DNA from: Lachnospiraceae bacterium
GTDB taxonomy: Bacteria; Bacillota; Clostridia; Lachnospirales; Lachnospiraceae
Assembly (NCBI GenBank): GCA_017620255.1
Contig: JAFZQU010000010.1
Span: 1 to 64,000, forward strand
Length of the DNA: 64,000 nucleotides
Direction of reading: 5' to 3'
Position 1 is the first letter of the stretch. Every line of letters starts with the position of its first letter. A model generated the notes under the pieces. The model was not told the DNA's origin. It saw only the letters and a list, made by a program, of their open reading frames with translations, and ran no database searches. This document shows positions 7,714 through 16,376 of the stretch, piece by piece. Both the position numbers and the translations under genes were made by a program.

Positions 7714-9276
7714 ATGAAATACATGGACGTCCATGAGGCGGCGCAGAAATGGGATATGAACGAGCGGCGCATCACCATGCTGTGCAGGGACGGCAAGATC
7801 AGGGATGCCAAAAAAGAAGGCAAGCTCTGGCTGATCCCGCAGAATGCCGCAAGGCCTTTTGACGGCAGGACCAAAGAAGCAAGAGAGATGGCATCCGAAT
7901 CTGCAAAAAAGGAGAGAAGAAAAATGGGTAAATATTTCGGAACTGACGGATTCCGCGGAAAAGCGGGAGAGGTACTGACGGCGGAGCACGCCTTCAAGAT
8001 CGGGAGATTCCTTGGCTGGTATTACGGTAAAGAACGGCCGGCCAAGATCGTGATCGGGAAGGATACCCGCCGTTCTTCTTATATGTATGAAAATGCACTG
8101 TCCGCAGGCATCACATCCTCAGGCGGCGATTCTTATCTGCTGCATGTTACAACAACCCCGTGTGTGAGCTATATCACGAGAACGGAAGGCTTTGACTGCG
8201 GTATCATGATCTCGGCCAGCCATAATCCGTTTTTTGATAACGGCATCAAACTGATGAACAACGAAGGCGAGAAGATGGAAGACGAGGTGCAGGACCTTGT
8301 GGAGCAGTACATCGACGGCGAGATCGATGATGTGAAATGGGCTACGGATGATAAGGTGGGCCGCACGATCGATTTTTACTCGGGAAGAAACCGCTACATC
8401 GGATACCTGACCAGTATCGCACCGGTATCCTTTGAAAACTGCAAGGTGGCGCTTGACTGTGCGAACGGCAGCTCCTGGATGATCGGACGGGCCGTGTTTG
8501 ATGCGCTCGGTGCCAAGAACTATGTGATGAACAATACGCCGGACGGCGTCAACATCAACCTGAATGCAGGCTCCACGCATATCGAAGGTCTGCAGAAGTA
8601 TGTGCGTGAGAACAAGGTCGATGTCGGTTTTGCTTTTGACGGTGATGCGGACCGCTGCCTGGCCGTGGACGAATACGGCGATGTGGTCAACGGCGACATG
8701 ATCATGTACATCTGTGCAAAGCATCTGAAAGCAAAGGGAATGCTGCCGACCAATACCGTTGTAACGACCATCATGTCCAATTTCGGTCTGTACAAGGCAT
8801 TTGACAACATCGGTATCAGCTATGAAAAGACCAAGGTCGGTGACCGTTACGTTTATGAAAACATGAAGGAGAACAATCATATGCTCGGCGGCGAGCAGTC
8901 CGGCCATGTGATCTTCCGGAAATATGCGCACACCGGAGACGGTCTTGTGACGGCGATCATGCTGATGACCGTTCTCGTGGAAACACAGCTGCCGTTGTCC
9001 GTGCTTGCTTCCGAAGTGAAGATGTATCCGCAGGTACTCAAAAACGTGGAAGTGGATGACAAGGAGAAGACGCTTGCCGATCCCGCGGTCAAAAAGGCTG
9101 TGGACGATACGACCGCATTACTTGGAAACGACGGACGTGTGCTTTTGCGTGCATCCGGCACGGAACCCGTGCTGCGCGTGATGTCGGAGGCGATAACCTA
9201 TAAGGATTGTGAGAAGTGTGTGGATATGATCATCGACGCGATGAAGACATCTGGACACCTTCAGAAGATCCGCTAG
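7714..9276 (+). CDS. glmM: Phosphoglucosamine mutase with N-terminal HTH domain (fusion)
   Basis: Converts glucosamine-6-phosphate to glucosamine-1-phosphate for UDP-GlcNAc and wall synthesis. Residues 71-520 are a complete GlmM (450 aa): phosphoserine in ISASHNP (Ser169 of the fusion, 99 in GlmM numbering), metal loop DGDADR, GEQSGH sugar loop and RASGTEP phosphate loop. Residues 1-70 are an excisionase/MerR-like helix-turn-helix (MDVHEAAQKW...RRITMLCRDGKI...LIP) plus a basic linker, in the same frame with no stop. There are two strong ribosome sites: AAAGGAG before 7714 and AAGGAGAG (7909-7916) before an ATG at 7924, exactly the normal GlmM start. Either a fused enzyme, or two products (520 and 450 aa), may be made. 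LbH protein and nagB follow. Confidence 0.9.
   Translation: MKYMDVHEAAQKWDMNERRITMLCRDGKIRDAKKEGKLWLIPQNAARPFDGRTKEAREMASESAKKERRKMGKYFGTDGFRGKAGEVLTAEHAFKIGRFLGWYYGKERPAKIVIGKDTRRSSYMYENALSAGITSSGGDSYLLHVTTTPCVSYITRTEGFDCGIMISASHNPFFDNGIKLMNNEGEKMEDEVQDLVEQYIDGEIDDVKWATDDKVGRTIDFYSGRNRYIGYLTSIAPVSFENCKVALDCANGSSWMIGRAVFDALGAKNYVMNNTPDGVNINLNAGSTHIEGLQKYVRENKVDVGFAFDGDADRCLAVDEYGDVVNGDMIMYICAKHLKAKGMLPTNTVVTTIMSNFGLYKAFDNIGISYEKTKVGDRYVYENMKENNHMLGGEQSGHVIFRKYAHTGDGLVTAIMLMTVLVETQLPLSVLASEVKMYPQVLKNVEVDDKEKTLADPAVKKAVDDTTALLGNDGRVLLRASGTEPVLRVMSEAITYKDCEKCVDMIIDAMKTSGHLQKIR
7911..7926 (+). promoter_or_regulatory. Internal ribosome binding site at the canonical GlmM start
   Basis: GGAGAG (7911-7916), 7-nt spacing, ATG at 7924-7926, in frame with the upstream start at 7714 (exactly 70 codons). 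The encoded linker here is KKERRK. This site decides whether a normal-length GlmM is made alongside the fusion. Confidence 0.65.
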
Positions 9277-9318
9277 TATAGATATGAAATGAAACCAATG
9301 TAAAAGGAGAGATGGAGT

Positions 9319-9990
9319 ATGAACTGCAAGATAACGGATCTGTATGACCTGTCGCATACAAGGGCGGCGGAATACCTGAGCGGATTTACCTATCCGTGGG
9401 AAGCACTGGAAGGGATCAAGGAACTGATCCTGAAGATCGGGGCAACGCTCCCGGCCGATGAGTTTGATCATCCGGAAGAGGATGTCTGGATCGCAAAGGA
9501 TGCGAAGCGCTATCCGAACAACTATATCGGCGGCCCCTGCATCATCGGGCATGAGACGGAAGTGCGCCCGGGCGCATTCATCAGAGGCTCGGCCCTTGTG
9601 GGAGATCACTGCGTGGTCGGAAATTCGACGGAATTAAAAAACGTGATATTGTTTGATAATGTTCAGGTCCCGCATTATAATTATGTAGGCGACTCCATTC
9701 TGGGTTACAAGGCACACATGGGTGCCGGATCGATCACCAGTAACGTAAAGGCTGACAAAAAGCATGTTGTGATCAAAAACGAGGGCGAACTGCTCGAGAC
9801 ACACCGTAAAAAAGTCGGCGCGATGCTGGGAGACGGCACGGACATCGGATGCAATACGGTCTTAAATCCGGGGACGGTCGTTGGCAGGAACAGCAATGTT
9901 TATCCGGTTTCCTGTGTCCGCGGCGTGATCCCGCCGAATTCGATCTATAAAGAAGCAAAGAAGATCGTGATCAAAGAGGATCGTGACTAA
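9319..9990 (+). CDS. Left-handed beta-helix protein, GlmU C-terminal-like
   Basis: A 223-residue protein with hexapeptide repeats from about residue 65 (ARRANGED as 'IIGHETEVRPGAFIRGSALVGDHCVVGNSTELKN', split here in prose: GHETEV, GAFIRG, ALVGDH, VVGNST), typical of left-handed beta-helix acyl- or nucleotidyltransferases. The sequence 'HYNYVGDSILGYKAHMGAGS' region matches the acetyltransferase half of GlmU; the N-terminal uridylyltransferase domain is absent. Located between glmM and nagB, it probably acts on an amino-sugar phosphate, perhaps as N-acetyltransferase. Clear AAAAGGAGAG ribosome site. Exact reaction not established. Confidence 0.8.
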   Translation: MNCKITDLYDLSHTRAAEYLSGFTYPWEALEGIKELILKIGATLPADEFDHPEEDVWIAKDAKRYPNNYIGGPCIIGHETEVRPGAFIRGSALVGDHCVVGNSTELKNVILFDNVQVPHYNYVGDSILGYKAHMGAGSITSNVKADKKHVVIKNEGELLETHRKKVGAMLGDGTDIGCNTVLNPGTVVGRNSNVYPVSCVRGVIPPNSIYKEAKKIVIKEDRD

Positions 9991-10011
9991 TAAAAGAACA
10001 GGAGAAAGAAC

Positions 10012-10743
10012 ATGAAAGTCATCATTGCAGAAAACTATGAAGACGGCGCAAAAAAAGCCGCTGACGTGATCGAAAAACTGGTACGGGAAAAACCCGGCTG
10101 CACGCTGGGACTGGCAACCGGATCGAGCCCGGTTGGGATGTACAAAGAACTTGCAAGAAGATGCAGGGAAGAGGGCCTTGATTTTTCCAAGGTTCATTCC
10201 GTCAATCTGGACGAATATGTCGGACTCGAGCCCACGCATCCGCAGAGCTACAGATTTTTCATGGATGACAATCTGTTTAACCACATCAATATCGACAAGG
10301 CCAATACCTATGTTGCCAAGGGCACAGGGGATGTGGAAGCAAACATAAAGGAGTTCAACGAGATCCTCGACAAAACGGATATCGACCTGCAGGTTTTGGG
10401 TGTCGGACCGGACGGACATCTCGGATTCAATGAACCCGGCAAATTCCTGTATGAGAAAGCACATAAGGAAACACTGGAAGACAGTACGATCGACGCCAAT
10501 ACACGTTTCTTCGCAAACCGTGATGAGGTACCCAGATATGCCGTGACCATGGGAATGGGCAGTATCATGAAAGCAAAGACACTGCTGATGATCATCAACG
10601 GCAACAAGCAGGAAGCTGCAAAGAAACTGCTTATGGAAGATACGATCGACCCGCAGTGCCCGGCGACTTTCATGCGCCTGCACAGGGACGCGATCGTTGT
10701 GATCGAGAAAAAACTGGCTGACGAGATCGGCTACCGCGGCTGA
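10012..10743 (+). CDS. nagB: Glucosamine-6-phosphate deaminase
   Basis: Converts glucosamine-6-phosphate to fructose-6-phosphate and ammonia (reversible). The 243-residue length is normal; conserved features are ATGSSPVGMY (phosphate loop), NLDEYVGL (catalytic Asp) and GVGPDGHLGFNEPG (catalytic His/Glu region). It ends the three-gene amino-sugar group, so GlmM (towards wall synthesis) and NagB (towards glycolysis) compete for the same substrate within one transcript. Confidence 0.95.
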   Translation: MKVIIAENYEDGAKKAADVIEKLVREKPGCTLGLATGSSPVGMYKELARRCREEGLDFSKVHSVNLDEYVGLEPTHPQSYRFFMDDNLFNHINIDKANTYVAKGTGDVEANIKEFNEILDKTDIDLQVLGVGPDGHLGFNEPGKFLYEKAHKETLEDSTIDANTRFFANRDEVPRYAVTMGMGSIMKAKTLLMIINGNKQEAAKKLLMEDTIDPQCPATFMRLHRDAIVVIEKKLADEIGYRG

Positions 10744-10758
10744 TCCGGTCAGAAGACA

Positions 10759-10851
10759 GGAACCTAAAAAAACCGGTTCCGAAAAAAAGGAATTTCCGAA
10801 GCGATACCGAATACATATATTGGAGGGGTATCCGCTTTGGGGATTCTTTTT
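10759..10851 (+). terminator. Probable terminator region after nagB
   Basis: Two structures: GGAACC/GGTTCC (10759-10780), and a longer imperfect stem of about 13 bp (10796-10808 with 10827-10840) followed by a T-rich run at 10845-10852. The second is the better terminator candidate. It separates the amino-sugar genes from dgt. Confidence 0.5.
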
Positions 10852-10914
10852 TTGTGTCGGCAAAAGGGAGCCGGCAGGCAGGCCCCAAACCGGAGGTGGA
10901 AAAAGAGGTTACAC

Positions 10915-11925
10915 ATGACGATCCGCGAGAGAATTGAGCAGGAAGAACAGAAAACACTGAGTCCGTATGCCACGCTCAGCATCAATTCCAAGGGAAGGGA
11001 TGTTGAGGAGGATGAGTGCGATATCCGTCCGGTATTTCAAAGAGACAGGGACCGGATCTTGCACAGTGAATCCTTCCGGCGGCTGAAAGACAAGACGCAG
11101 GTATTCCTTTTACCGGAAGGAGATCATTACCGGACCAGACTGACGCATACCCTGGAGGTGTCGCAGAACGCCAGAACGGTTGCAAAGGCGCTCAGGCTCA
11201 ACGAAGACCTGGTGGAAGCCATCGCACTCGGGCATGACCTCGGACACACACCTTTCGGTCATGCGGGTGAGCGGGCGCTGAACCGCGTCTGTCCGCTCGG
11301 CTTTAAGCACAACGAGCAGAGCGTGCGTGTGGTGGAGGTGCTGGAGAAGAACGGCAGGGGCCTGAACCTGACGGCAGAAGTCAGGGACGGGATCTTAAAC
11401 CATCAGACAGCCGGCATGCCCTATACTCTCGAAGGCAAAGTCGTCAGGATCTGCGATAAGATCGCTTATATCCATCACGACATGGACGATGCGATCCGGG
11501 CGGGGGTGCTCCGTGAAAGCGATGTGCCAAAACACTTAAGCGATACACTCGGCAATACGACCACGAAACGGCTTGACTGTTTTATCCACGATATCATAAC
11601 GAACAGTCTGGACCGCGATGATATATGCATGTCAGATGAGATCGGACAGGCCATGAAGGAACTTCGGGAGTTCATGTTTGAGAATGTTTACCAGAACCCG
11701 AAAGCCAAAGGGGAAGAGGGCAAATCAGAGCGCCTGGTCGAAAATCTCTATCTGTATTATCTGGACCACTTTGAATCACTTCCGCAGCCGCTGCTTGCCA
11801 TGATGGAAGAGCGCGGTGAGAGCAGGGAGCGCATCGTGTGTGACTATGTATCCTCCATGTCGGATAAGTTTGCCAATCACACGTTTGCGGATCTGTATCT
11901 GCCTGATTCATGGAAGGAGTTATAA
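10915..11925 (+). CDS. dgt: dGTP triphosphohydrolase-like HD protein
   Basis: Hydrolyses dGTP or other dNTPs to nucleoside and triphosphate, controlling the dNTP pool. The 336-residue product has the dGTPase N-terminus (DIRPVFQRDRDRILHSESFRRLKDKTQVF) and the HD metal site (THTLEVSQ, LGHDLGHTPFGHAGE). Start at 10915, where similarity begins and GGAGGTGG/AAGAGG lie upstream; an upstream in-frame extension to 10837 crosses the terminator and is rejected. It lies directly before dnaG (1 nt apart), the usual arrangement in Clostridia. Confidence 0.9.
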   Translation: MTIRERIEQEEQKTLSPYATLSINSKGRDVEEDECDIRPVFQRDRDRILHSESFRRLKDKTQVFLLPEGDHYRTRLTHTLEVSQNARTVAKALRLNEDLVEAIALGHDLGHTPFGHAGERALNRVCPLGFKHNEQSVRVVEVLEKNGRGLNLTAEVRDGILNHQTAGMPYTLEGKVVRICDKIAYIHHDMDDAIRAGVLRESDVPKHLSDTLGNTTTKRLDCFIHDIITNSLDRDDICMSDEIGQAMKELREFMFENVYQNPKAKGEEGKSERLVENLYLYYLDHFESLPQPLLAMMEERGESRERIVCDYVSSMSDKFANHTFADLYLPDSWKEL

Positions 11926-11926
11926 C

Positions 11927-13714
11927 ATGCCCTATCGTTACCCCGATGAGGTGATCGAAGAGGTACGCCTGCGCAATGACATCGTGGATGTGATCTCTTC
12001 CTATGTGCATCTGAAAAAACAGGGCAGCAACTACTTCGGGTTGTGTCCTTTCCATAATGAAAAATCACCCTCGTTTTCAGTCAGTCCCAGCAAGCAGATC
12101 TTTTACTGCTTCGGATGCGGGGCCGGCGGGAACGTGTTCAAGTTTGTACAGGATTACGAAAACTATACGTTCACCGAGGCTTTGAAGATGCTTGCCGAAC
12201 GCGCGAACATCGTACTTCCGGAGGTAACTTATTCGGAAGAGGCCAAAAAGAAACAGGATCTGAAATCGGAGATCCTGCGGGTGAACAAGGAAGCGGGAAA
12301 GTTTTACTACTATCAGCTCCGGAACGAATCCGGTACCGCCGCCATGCAGTATCTGAAGAACAGGGGACTGACGGACGAGACCATGCAGCGTTTCGGGCTG
12401 GGGTTCGCAAGGACCGGACAGGATCTTCTGTACAGATATCTGAAGAAGCAGGGCTTCACGGATGACGTGCTGAAAAACTGCGGGATCTTCACCTATGATG
12501 AGAAGAGAGGCGTAACGGACAAATTCTGGAGCCGCGTGATCTTCCCGATCATGGATGTGAACCACAGGATCATCGGTTTTGGCGGCAGGACCATGGGAGA
12601 CGCCAAACCGAAGTATCTGAATTCACCCGAGACACCGGTGTTTGACAAGGGAAGAAACCTGTACGGTTTAAATCACGCAAGGACCTCGCGTAAGAAAAAC
12701 ATCATTCTCTGCGAGGGATACATGGATGTCATAGCGATGCATCAGGCGGGATTCAACCAGGCAGTGGCCTCACTCGGAACGGCACTTACCTCGGGGCAGG
12801 CCAATTTGCTGAAACGCTATACCGAAGACGTGCTGCTATGCTATGACAGTGACGATGCGGGGACCAAGGCGGCACTCCGTGCCATACCGATCCTAAGGGA
12901 AGCCGGGATCTCGGCGCATGTGATCAGTTTATCGCCATACAAGGATCCGGATGAGTTCATTAAAAATCTGGGCGCGGAAGAATTCGAAAAGCGTCTTGAA
13001 GAAGCGGAGAACCCGTTCTATTTTGAAGTCCGGATCGCGGAACGTTCTTTCAACCTGAACGATCCGCAGGGCAAGACCCGGTTTGCGGAAGAGATCGCAA
13101 GGATGATCCTCCGGTTTGAGGAAGCGATCGAGCGCGACAACTATATCGAAGGCGTCGCGGGCAAATACGGAATGAATCCGGACAGCTTAAGGAAACTGGT
13201 CGCAAAATACGCGATGAAGGGTGACGGGATCCGGATCCGGGAACCGGTGAAGTCAGGGATCCATGACAGGGCCAAGGAAGACGACGGCATAAAGATCGCA
13301 CAGCGGATGTTATTGACCTGGTTCGTCGAGCAGCCGAAGATCTATCCGCTCGTGAAACCCTACCTGCATGCGGATGATTTTTCCCCGGGCGTATACAGGC
13401 GGATCGCACAGATGCTGTTTGAACAGCTCGATGCAGAAAAAACCGATCCGGCTGCGATCATCGGAAAATTCGAAGAGGATGCGGAAATACAGGAAGCCGC
13501 GAAGGTGCTGCAGACCCCCTTGCCGGAGGGCGAAAAGACCGCCGATAAGGAGCGGATGCTGAAGGAACTGCTGATCAATGTCAGGACGGGCGGCCTGCAG
13601 GAAAGACTGCAAAGCGGTGACGCCGACATGGATGAAGTGGGCACCATGATCCTGCTGAAGCAGGAAACGGAACGGTTAAATAATCTGACATTCCATCTTG
13701 ATCAAATAGATTGA
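11927..13714 (+). CDS. dnaG: DNA primase
   Basis: Makes RNA primers at the replication fork. The 595-residue product has the zinc-binding domain (Cys40, His43, Cys61, Cys64 in CPFH...CFGC), an RNA polymerase domain with a TOPRIM core ([22 protein letters not shown]) and a C-terminal helicase-binding region. Start ATG at 11927 follows AAGGAG inside the end of dgt; the longer reading from 11816 is rejected. It is part of the dgt-dnaG-rpoD macromolecular synthesis block. Confidence 0.97.
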   Translation: MPYRYPDEVIEEVRLRNDIVDVISSYVHLKKQGSNYFGLCPFHNEKSPSFSVSPSKQIFYCFGCGAGGNVFKFVQDYENYTFTEALKMLAERANIVLPEVTYSEEAKKKQDLKSEILRVNKEAGKFYYYQLRNESGTAAMQYLKNRGLTDETMQRFGLGFARTGQDLLYRYLKKQGFTDDVLKNCGIFTYDEKRGVTDKFWSRVIFPIMDVNHRIIGFGGRTMGDAKPKYLNSPETPVFDKGRNLYGLNHARTSRKKNIILCEGYMDVIAMHQAGFNQAVASLGTALTSGQANLLKRYTEDVLLCYDSDDAGTKAALRAIPILREAGISAHVISLSPYKDPDEFIKNLGAEEFEKRLEEAENPFYFEVRIAERSFNLNDPQGKTRFAEEIARMILRFEEAIERDNYIEGVAGKYGMNPDSLRKLVAKYAMKGDGIRIREPVKSGIHDRAKEDDGIKIAQRMLLTWFVEQPKIYPLVKPYLHADDFSPGVYRRIAQMLFEQLDAEKTDPAAIIGKFEEDAEIQEAAKVLQTPLPEGEKTADKERMLKELLINVRTGGLQERLQSGDADMDEVGTMILLKQETERLNNLTFHLDQID

Positions 13715-13740
13715 AAATCAAAAAAGGGAGAACATGTATT

Positions 13741-14859
13741 ATGGACGAGAATATGATGGCACGTTTTGAGGAGCGTTTGAGAGAGCTGGTCGATCACGCG
13801 AAAAAACGTAAAAATTTCCTGGAGGACCAGGAGATCACCGAGTGGTTTCAGGAACTGGGGATCGAAGAAGAACAGATCGAAAAGGTTTATGAAACACTGG
13901 AGCAGAACGGGATCGATGTGCTGAGGATCCCCGCCATCGAAGAAGAAGTGGATGACGAAGAAGATATCATCCTGACGGAAGAGGATGAGGTCGATGTGGA
14001 AAATATCGATCTTTCCGTGCCGGACGGCGTCAGTATCGAGGACCCTGTCAGGATGTATTTAAAAGAGATCGGAAAAGTGCCGCTTCTGTCTGCAGAGGAA
14101 GAGATCGAACTCGCAAAGCGGATGGAACAGGGCGATGAGGAAGCAAAGAAGCGCCTTTCCGAAGCCAATCTGCGTCTGGTCGTCAGTATCGCAAAGCGTT
14201 ATGTGGGACGCGGCATGCTGTTCCTTGACCTGATCCAGGAAGGGAACCTCGGCCTGATCAAAGCGGTCGAGAAATTCGACTATACAAAAGGATATAAGTT
14301 CTCCACCTATGCAACCTGGTGGATCCGTCAGGCCATTACCCGTGCCATTGCCGACCAGGCAAGAACGATCCGTATCCCGGTACACATGGTGGAAACGATC
14401 AATAAACTGATCCGTGTCAGCAGACAGTTGTTGCAGGAACTCGGCAGGGAGCCGTCTCCGGAGGAGATCGCAAAAGAGATGAACCTGCCGGTGGACCGTG
14501 TCCGTGATATCCTGAAGATCTCGCAGGAACCGGTTTCCTTAGAGACACCGATCGGTGAAGAGGAAGATTCGCATCTGGGTGATTTTATCCAGGATGACAA
14601 TGTTCCGGTGCCGGCCGATGCGGCTGCCTTCACACTGCTGAAGGAACAGCTCGTGGAAGTGCTGAGCACGCTGACGGAAAGAGAGCAGAAGGTGCTGCGC
14701 TTACGGTTCGGTCTGGACGACGGAAGAGCCAGGACGCTCGAAGAAGTCGGTAAGGAATTCAACGTTACGAGAGAACGTATCCGTCAGATCGAAGCCAAGG
14801 CACTCAGAAAACTGAGACATCCGTCCCGCAGCCGCAAGCTGAAAGACTATCTGGACTGA
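13741..14859 (+). CDS. rpoD: RNA polymerase primary sigma factor
   Basis: The housekeeping sigma-70 (SigA). The 372-residue product has region 1.1 (residues about 5-70), an acidic linker, region 1.2-2.4 ([11 protein letters not shown] through [13 protein letters not shown]), region 3 (ETINKL...REPSPEEIA) and region 4.2 with the [18 protein letters not shown] helix. Start at ATG 13741 behind GGGAG; a TTG-initiated reading from 13711 overlaps the dnaG stop and is less likely. It recognises TTGACA/TATAAT promoters such as those marked in this window. Confidence 0.97.
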   Translation: MDENMMARFEERLRELVDHAKKRKNFLEDQEITEWFQELGIEEEQIEKVYETLEQNGIDVLRIPAIEEEVDDEEDIILTEEDEVDVENIDLSVPDGVSIEDPVRMYLKEIGKVPLLSAEEEIELAKRMEQGDEEAKKRLSEANLRLVVSIAKRYVGRGMLFLDLIQEGNLGLIKAVEKFDYTKGYKFSTYATWWIRQAITRAIADQARTIRIPVHMVETINKLIRVSRQLLQELGREPSPEEIAKEMNLPVDRVRDILKISQEPVSLETPIGEEEDSHLGDFIQDDNVPVPADAAAFTLLKEQLVEVLSTLTEREQKVLRLRFGLDDGRARTLEEVGKEFNVTRERIRQIEAKALRKLRHPSRSRKLKDYLD

Positions 14860-15554
14860 TGATCACATTATCAAAACGTTTACAGGCGATCGCCGATCTG
14901 GTCGAGCCCTGCAGGGTAGTTGCAGATATCGGCTGTGACCACGGTTTCCTTTCGATCCGGCTGGTAGAGGACGGGAAGGCAGAGCACGTCATTGCCTCGG
15001 ATGTGAACGAAGGCCCCATCAAAAGAGCCAGGGAACACATTCATACGGAAGGTTTGGACGATCGTATCGAGACAATACAATGCGACGGCCTGTCCGGTAT
15101 CATGGCAGATACGGTCATCATCGCCGGCATGGGCGGCAATCTGATGCTGAAGATCCTGCGGGACAGCCCGGAAAGTGTGGGGAATGCCACGGCTTTTGTC
15201 CTGCAGCCGCAATCGGAACTAAAGGCCTTTCGTGAATCCCTGCAGGAGCTGGGACTTGCGATTACGGCAGAGGATCTTGTCATCGAAGACGGAAAGTATT
15301 ATCCGATGATGCAGGTCAGACACGGCAGGATGGACCTGAACGAACTGCAGGCCCTGTACGGACCCGTCCTGCTTGCAAAAAAGCATCCGGGATTAAGGGA
15401 ATACCTGCTATATCAAAATCAATACCTGAAGGAACTTCTGAATACCCTGCGGGCGCAGACGGGAGAGCGGAGCAGGGAGCGTTTGCAGGAAGTGGAAAAA
15501 GAGCTTGTGATGAATGAAGCGGCTCTTCACGAATGGATGGAGAATACGGCATGA
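14859..15554 (+). CDS. trmK: tRNA (adenine-22-N1)-methyltransferase
   Basis: SAM-dependent methylation of A22 in tRNA. The 231-residue protein has the class I methyltransferase motif VADIGCDHGFLSIRL (residues about 21-35), an 'IAGMGGNLM' motif and a C-terminal coiled coil, as in B. subtilis TrmK. It overlaps the rpoD stop by one base (TGATG) and the next gene by ATGA, so translation is coupled. Confidence 0.92.
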   Translation: MITLSKRLQAIADLVEPCRVVADIGCDHGFLSIRLVEDGKAEHVIASDVNEGPIKRAREHIHTEGLDDRIETIQCDGLSGIMADTVIIAGMGGNLMLKILRDSPESVGNATAFVLQPQSELKAFRESLQELGLAITAEDLVIEDGKYYPMMQVRHGRMDLNELQALYGPVLLAKKHPGLREYLLYQNQYLKELLNTLRAQTGERSRERLQEVEKELVMNEAALHEWMENTA

Positions 15555-16333
15555 AATGTCAGGACGTGATCACAAAACTGGAAGAACTTTCGCCGGTAAG
15601 ATTTGCGGCCGAGTGGGATAATGTCGGTCTGCTTGTCGGTGCACGCGCGCAGGAGGTTTCGCATATCTATGTCGCGCTGGATGCAACGGAATCCGTGGTC
15701 GACCGTGCCATATCCTGCGGTGCAAACATGATCCTAACACATCATCCGATGATCTTTTCGCCCATCAAACAGGTGAACGCGGATGATTTTGTCGCAAGAA
15801 AGATCATGAAACTGATCCGGCACGAGGTCTGCCTGTATGCCATGCACACGAATTTCGATGTGATCGGCATGGCGGATGCCGCAGCGGATGAACTGGGGCT
15901 TAAGGACCGCAGTGTGCTTGAGAAAACATATGAAGACGATATTTCCGTGGAAGGGTTCGGCAGGGTCGGAAAACTGCCGCAGATCATGACGCTGGAAGAA
16001 TGTGCACGGTATGTCAAGGAGCGTTTTCATCTGGATCATGTCACTCTCTACGGAGATACGGACCGGATGGTGGAGCGGGCAGCCATTTGTCCCGGCTCCG
16101 GAAAAAGCATGGCAAAGTCCGCGATCGATTCCGGTGCGGATGTGTACATCACCGGTGATATCGGACACCATGACGGGATCGATATGGCGGAGAACGGTCT
16201 CGCTGTGATCGATGCAGGACATTTCGGGATCGAGAAACTTTTTGTCCCGTATATGATCGAGTTTTTACGCCGGGAATGCAAGGCACTCACGGTGACCGGA
16301 GATCCGCTGATCCCGCCCTCGATCGTTTTATAA
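15551..16333 (+). CDS. Nif3-like dinuclear metal-centre protein
   Basis: A 260-residue member of the YqfO/Nif3 family (annotated in some genomes as GTP cyclohydrolase 1 type 2 homolog); biochemical role uncertain. Metal ligands are visible in ILTHHPMIF and in the C-terminal GDIGHHDG...AGHFGIE. The protein lacks the insert domain found in the longer B. subtilis YqfO. Start 15551 overlaps the trmK stop (ATGA); a reading from 15533 has no better ribosome site. The pair trmK-nif3 downstream of rpoD is conserved in Firmicutes. Confidence 0.9.
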   Translation: MKCQDVITKLEELSPVRFAAEWDNVGLLVGARAQEVSHIYVALDATESVVDRAISCGANMILTHHPMIFSPIKQVNADDFVARKIMKLIRHEVCLYAMHTNFDVIGMADAAADELGLKDRSVLEKTYEDDISVEGFGRVGKLPQIMTLEECARYVKERFHLDHVTLYGDTDRMVERAAICPGSGKSMAKSAIDSGADVYITGDIGHHDGIDMAENGLAVIDAGHFGIEKLFVPYMIEFLRRECKALTVTGDPLIPPSIVL

Positions 16334-16376
16334 AAAGAAATCATTTACGAATCAAATAAAAAAAGGAGACAGAAAC

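Noticed and set aside
10837-10914. Longer N-terminus for dgt
   Set aside because: Extension would pass through the terminator-like structure and lacks similarity to dGTPases.
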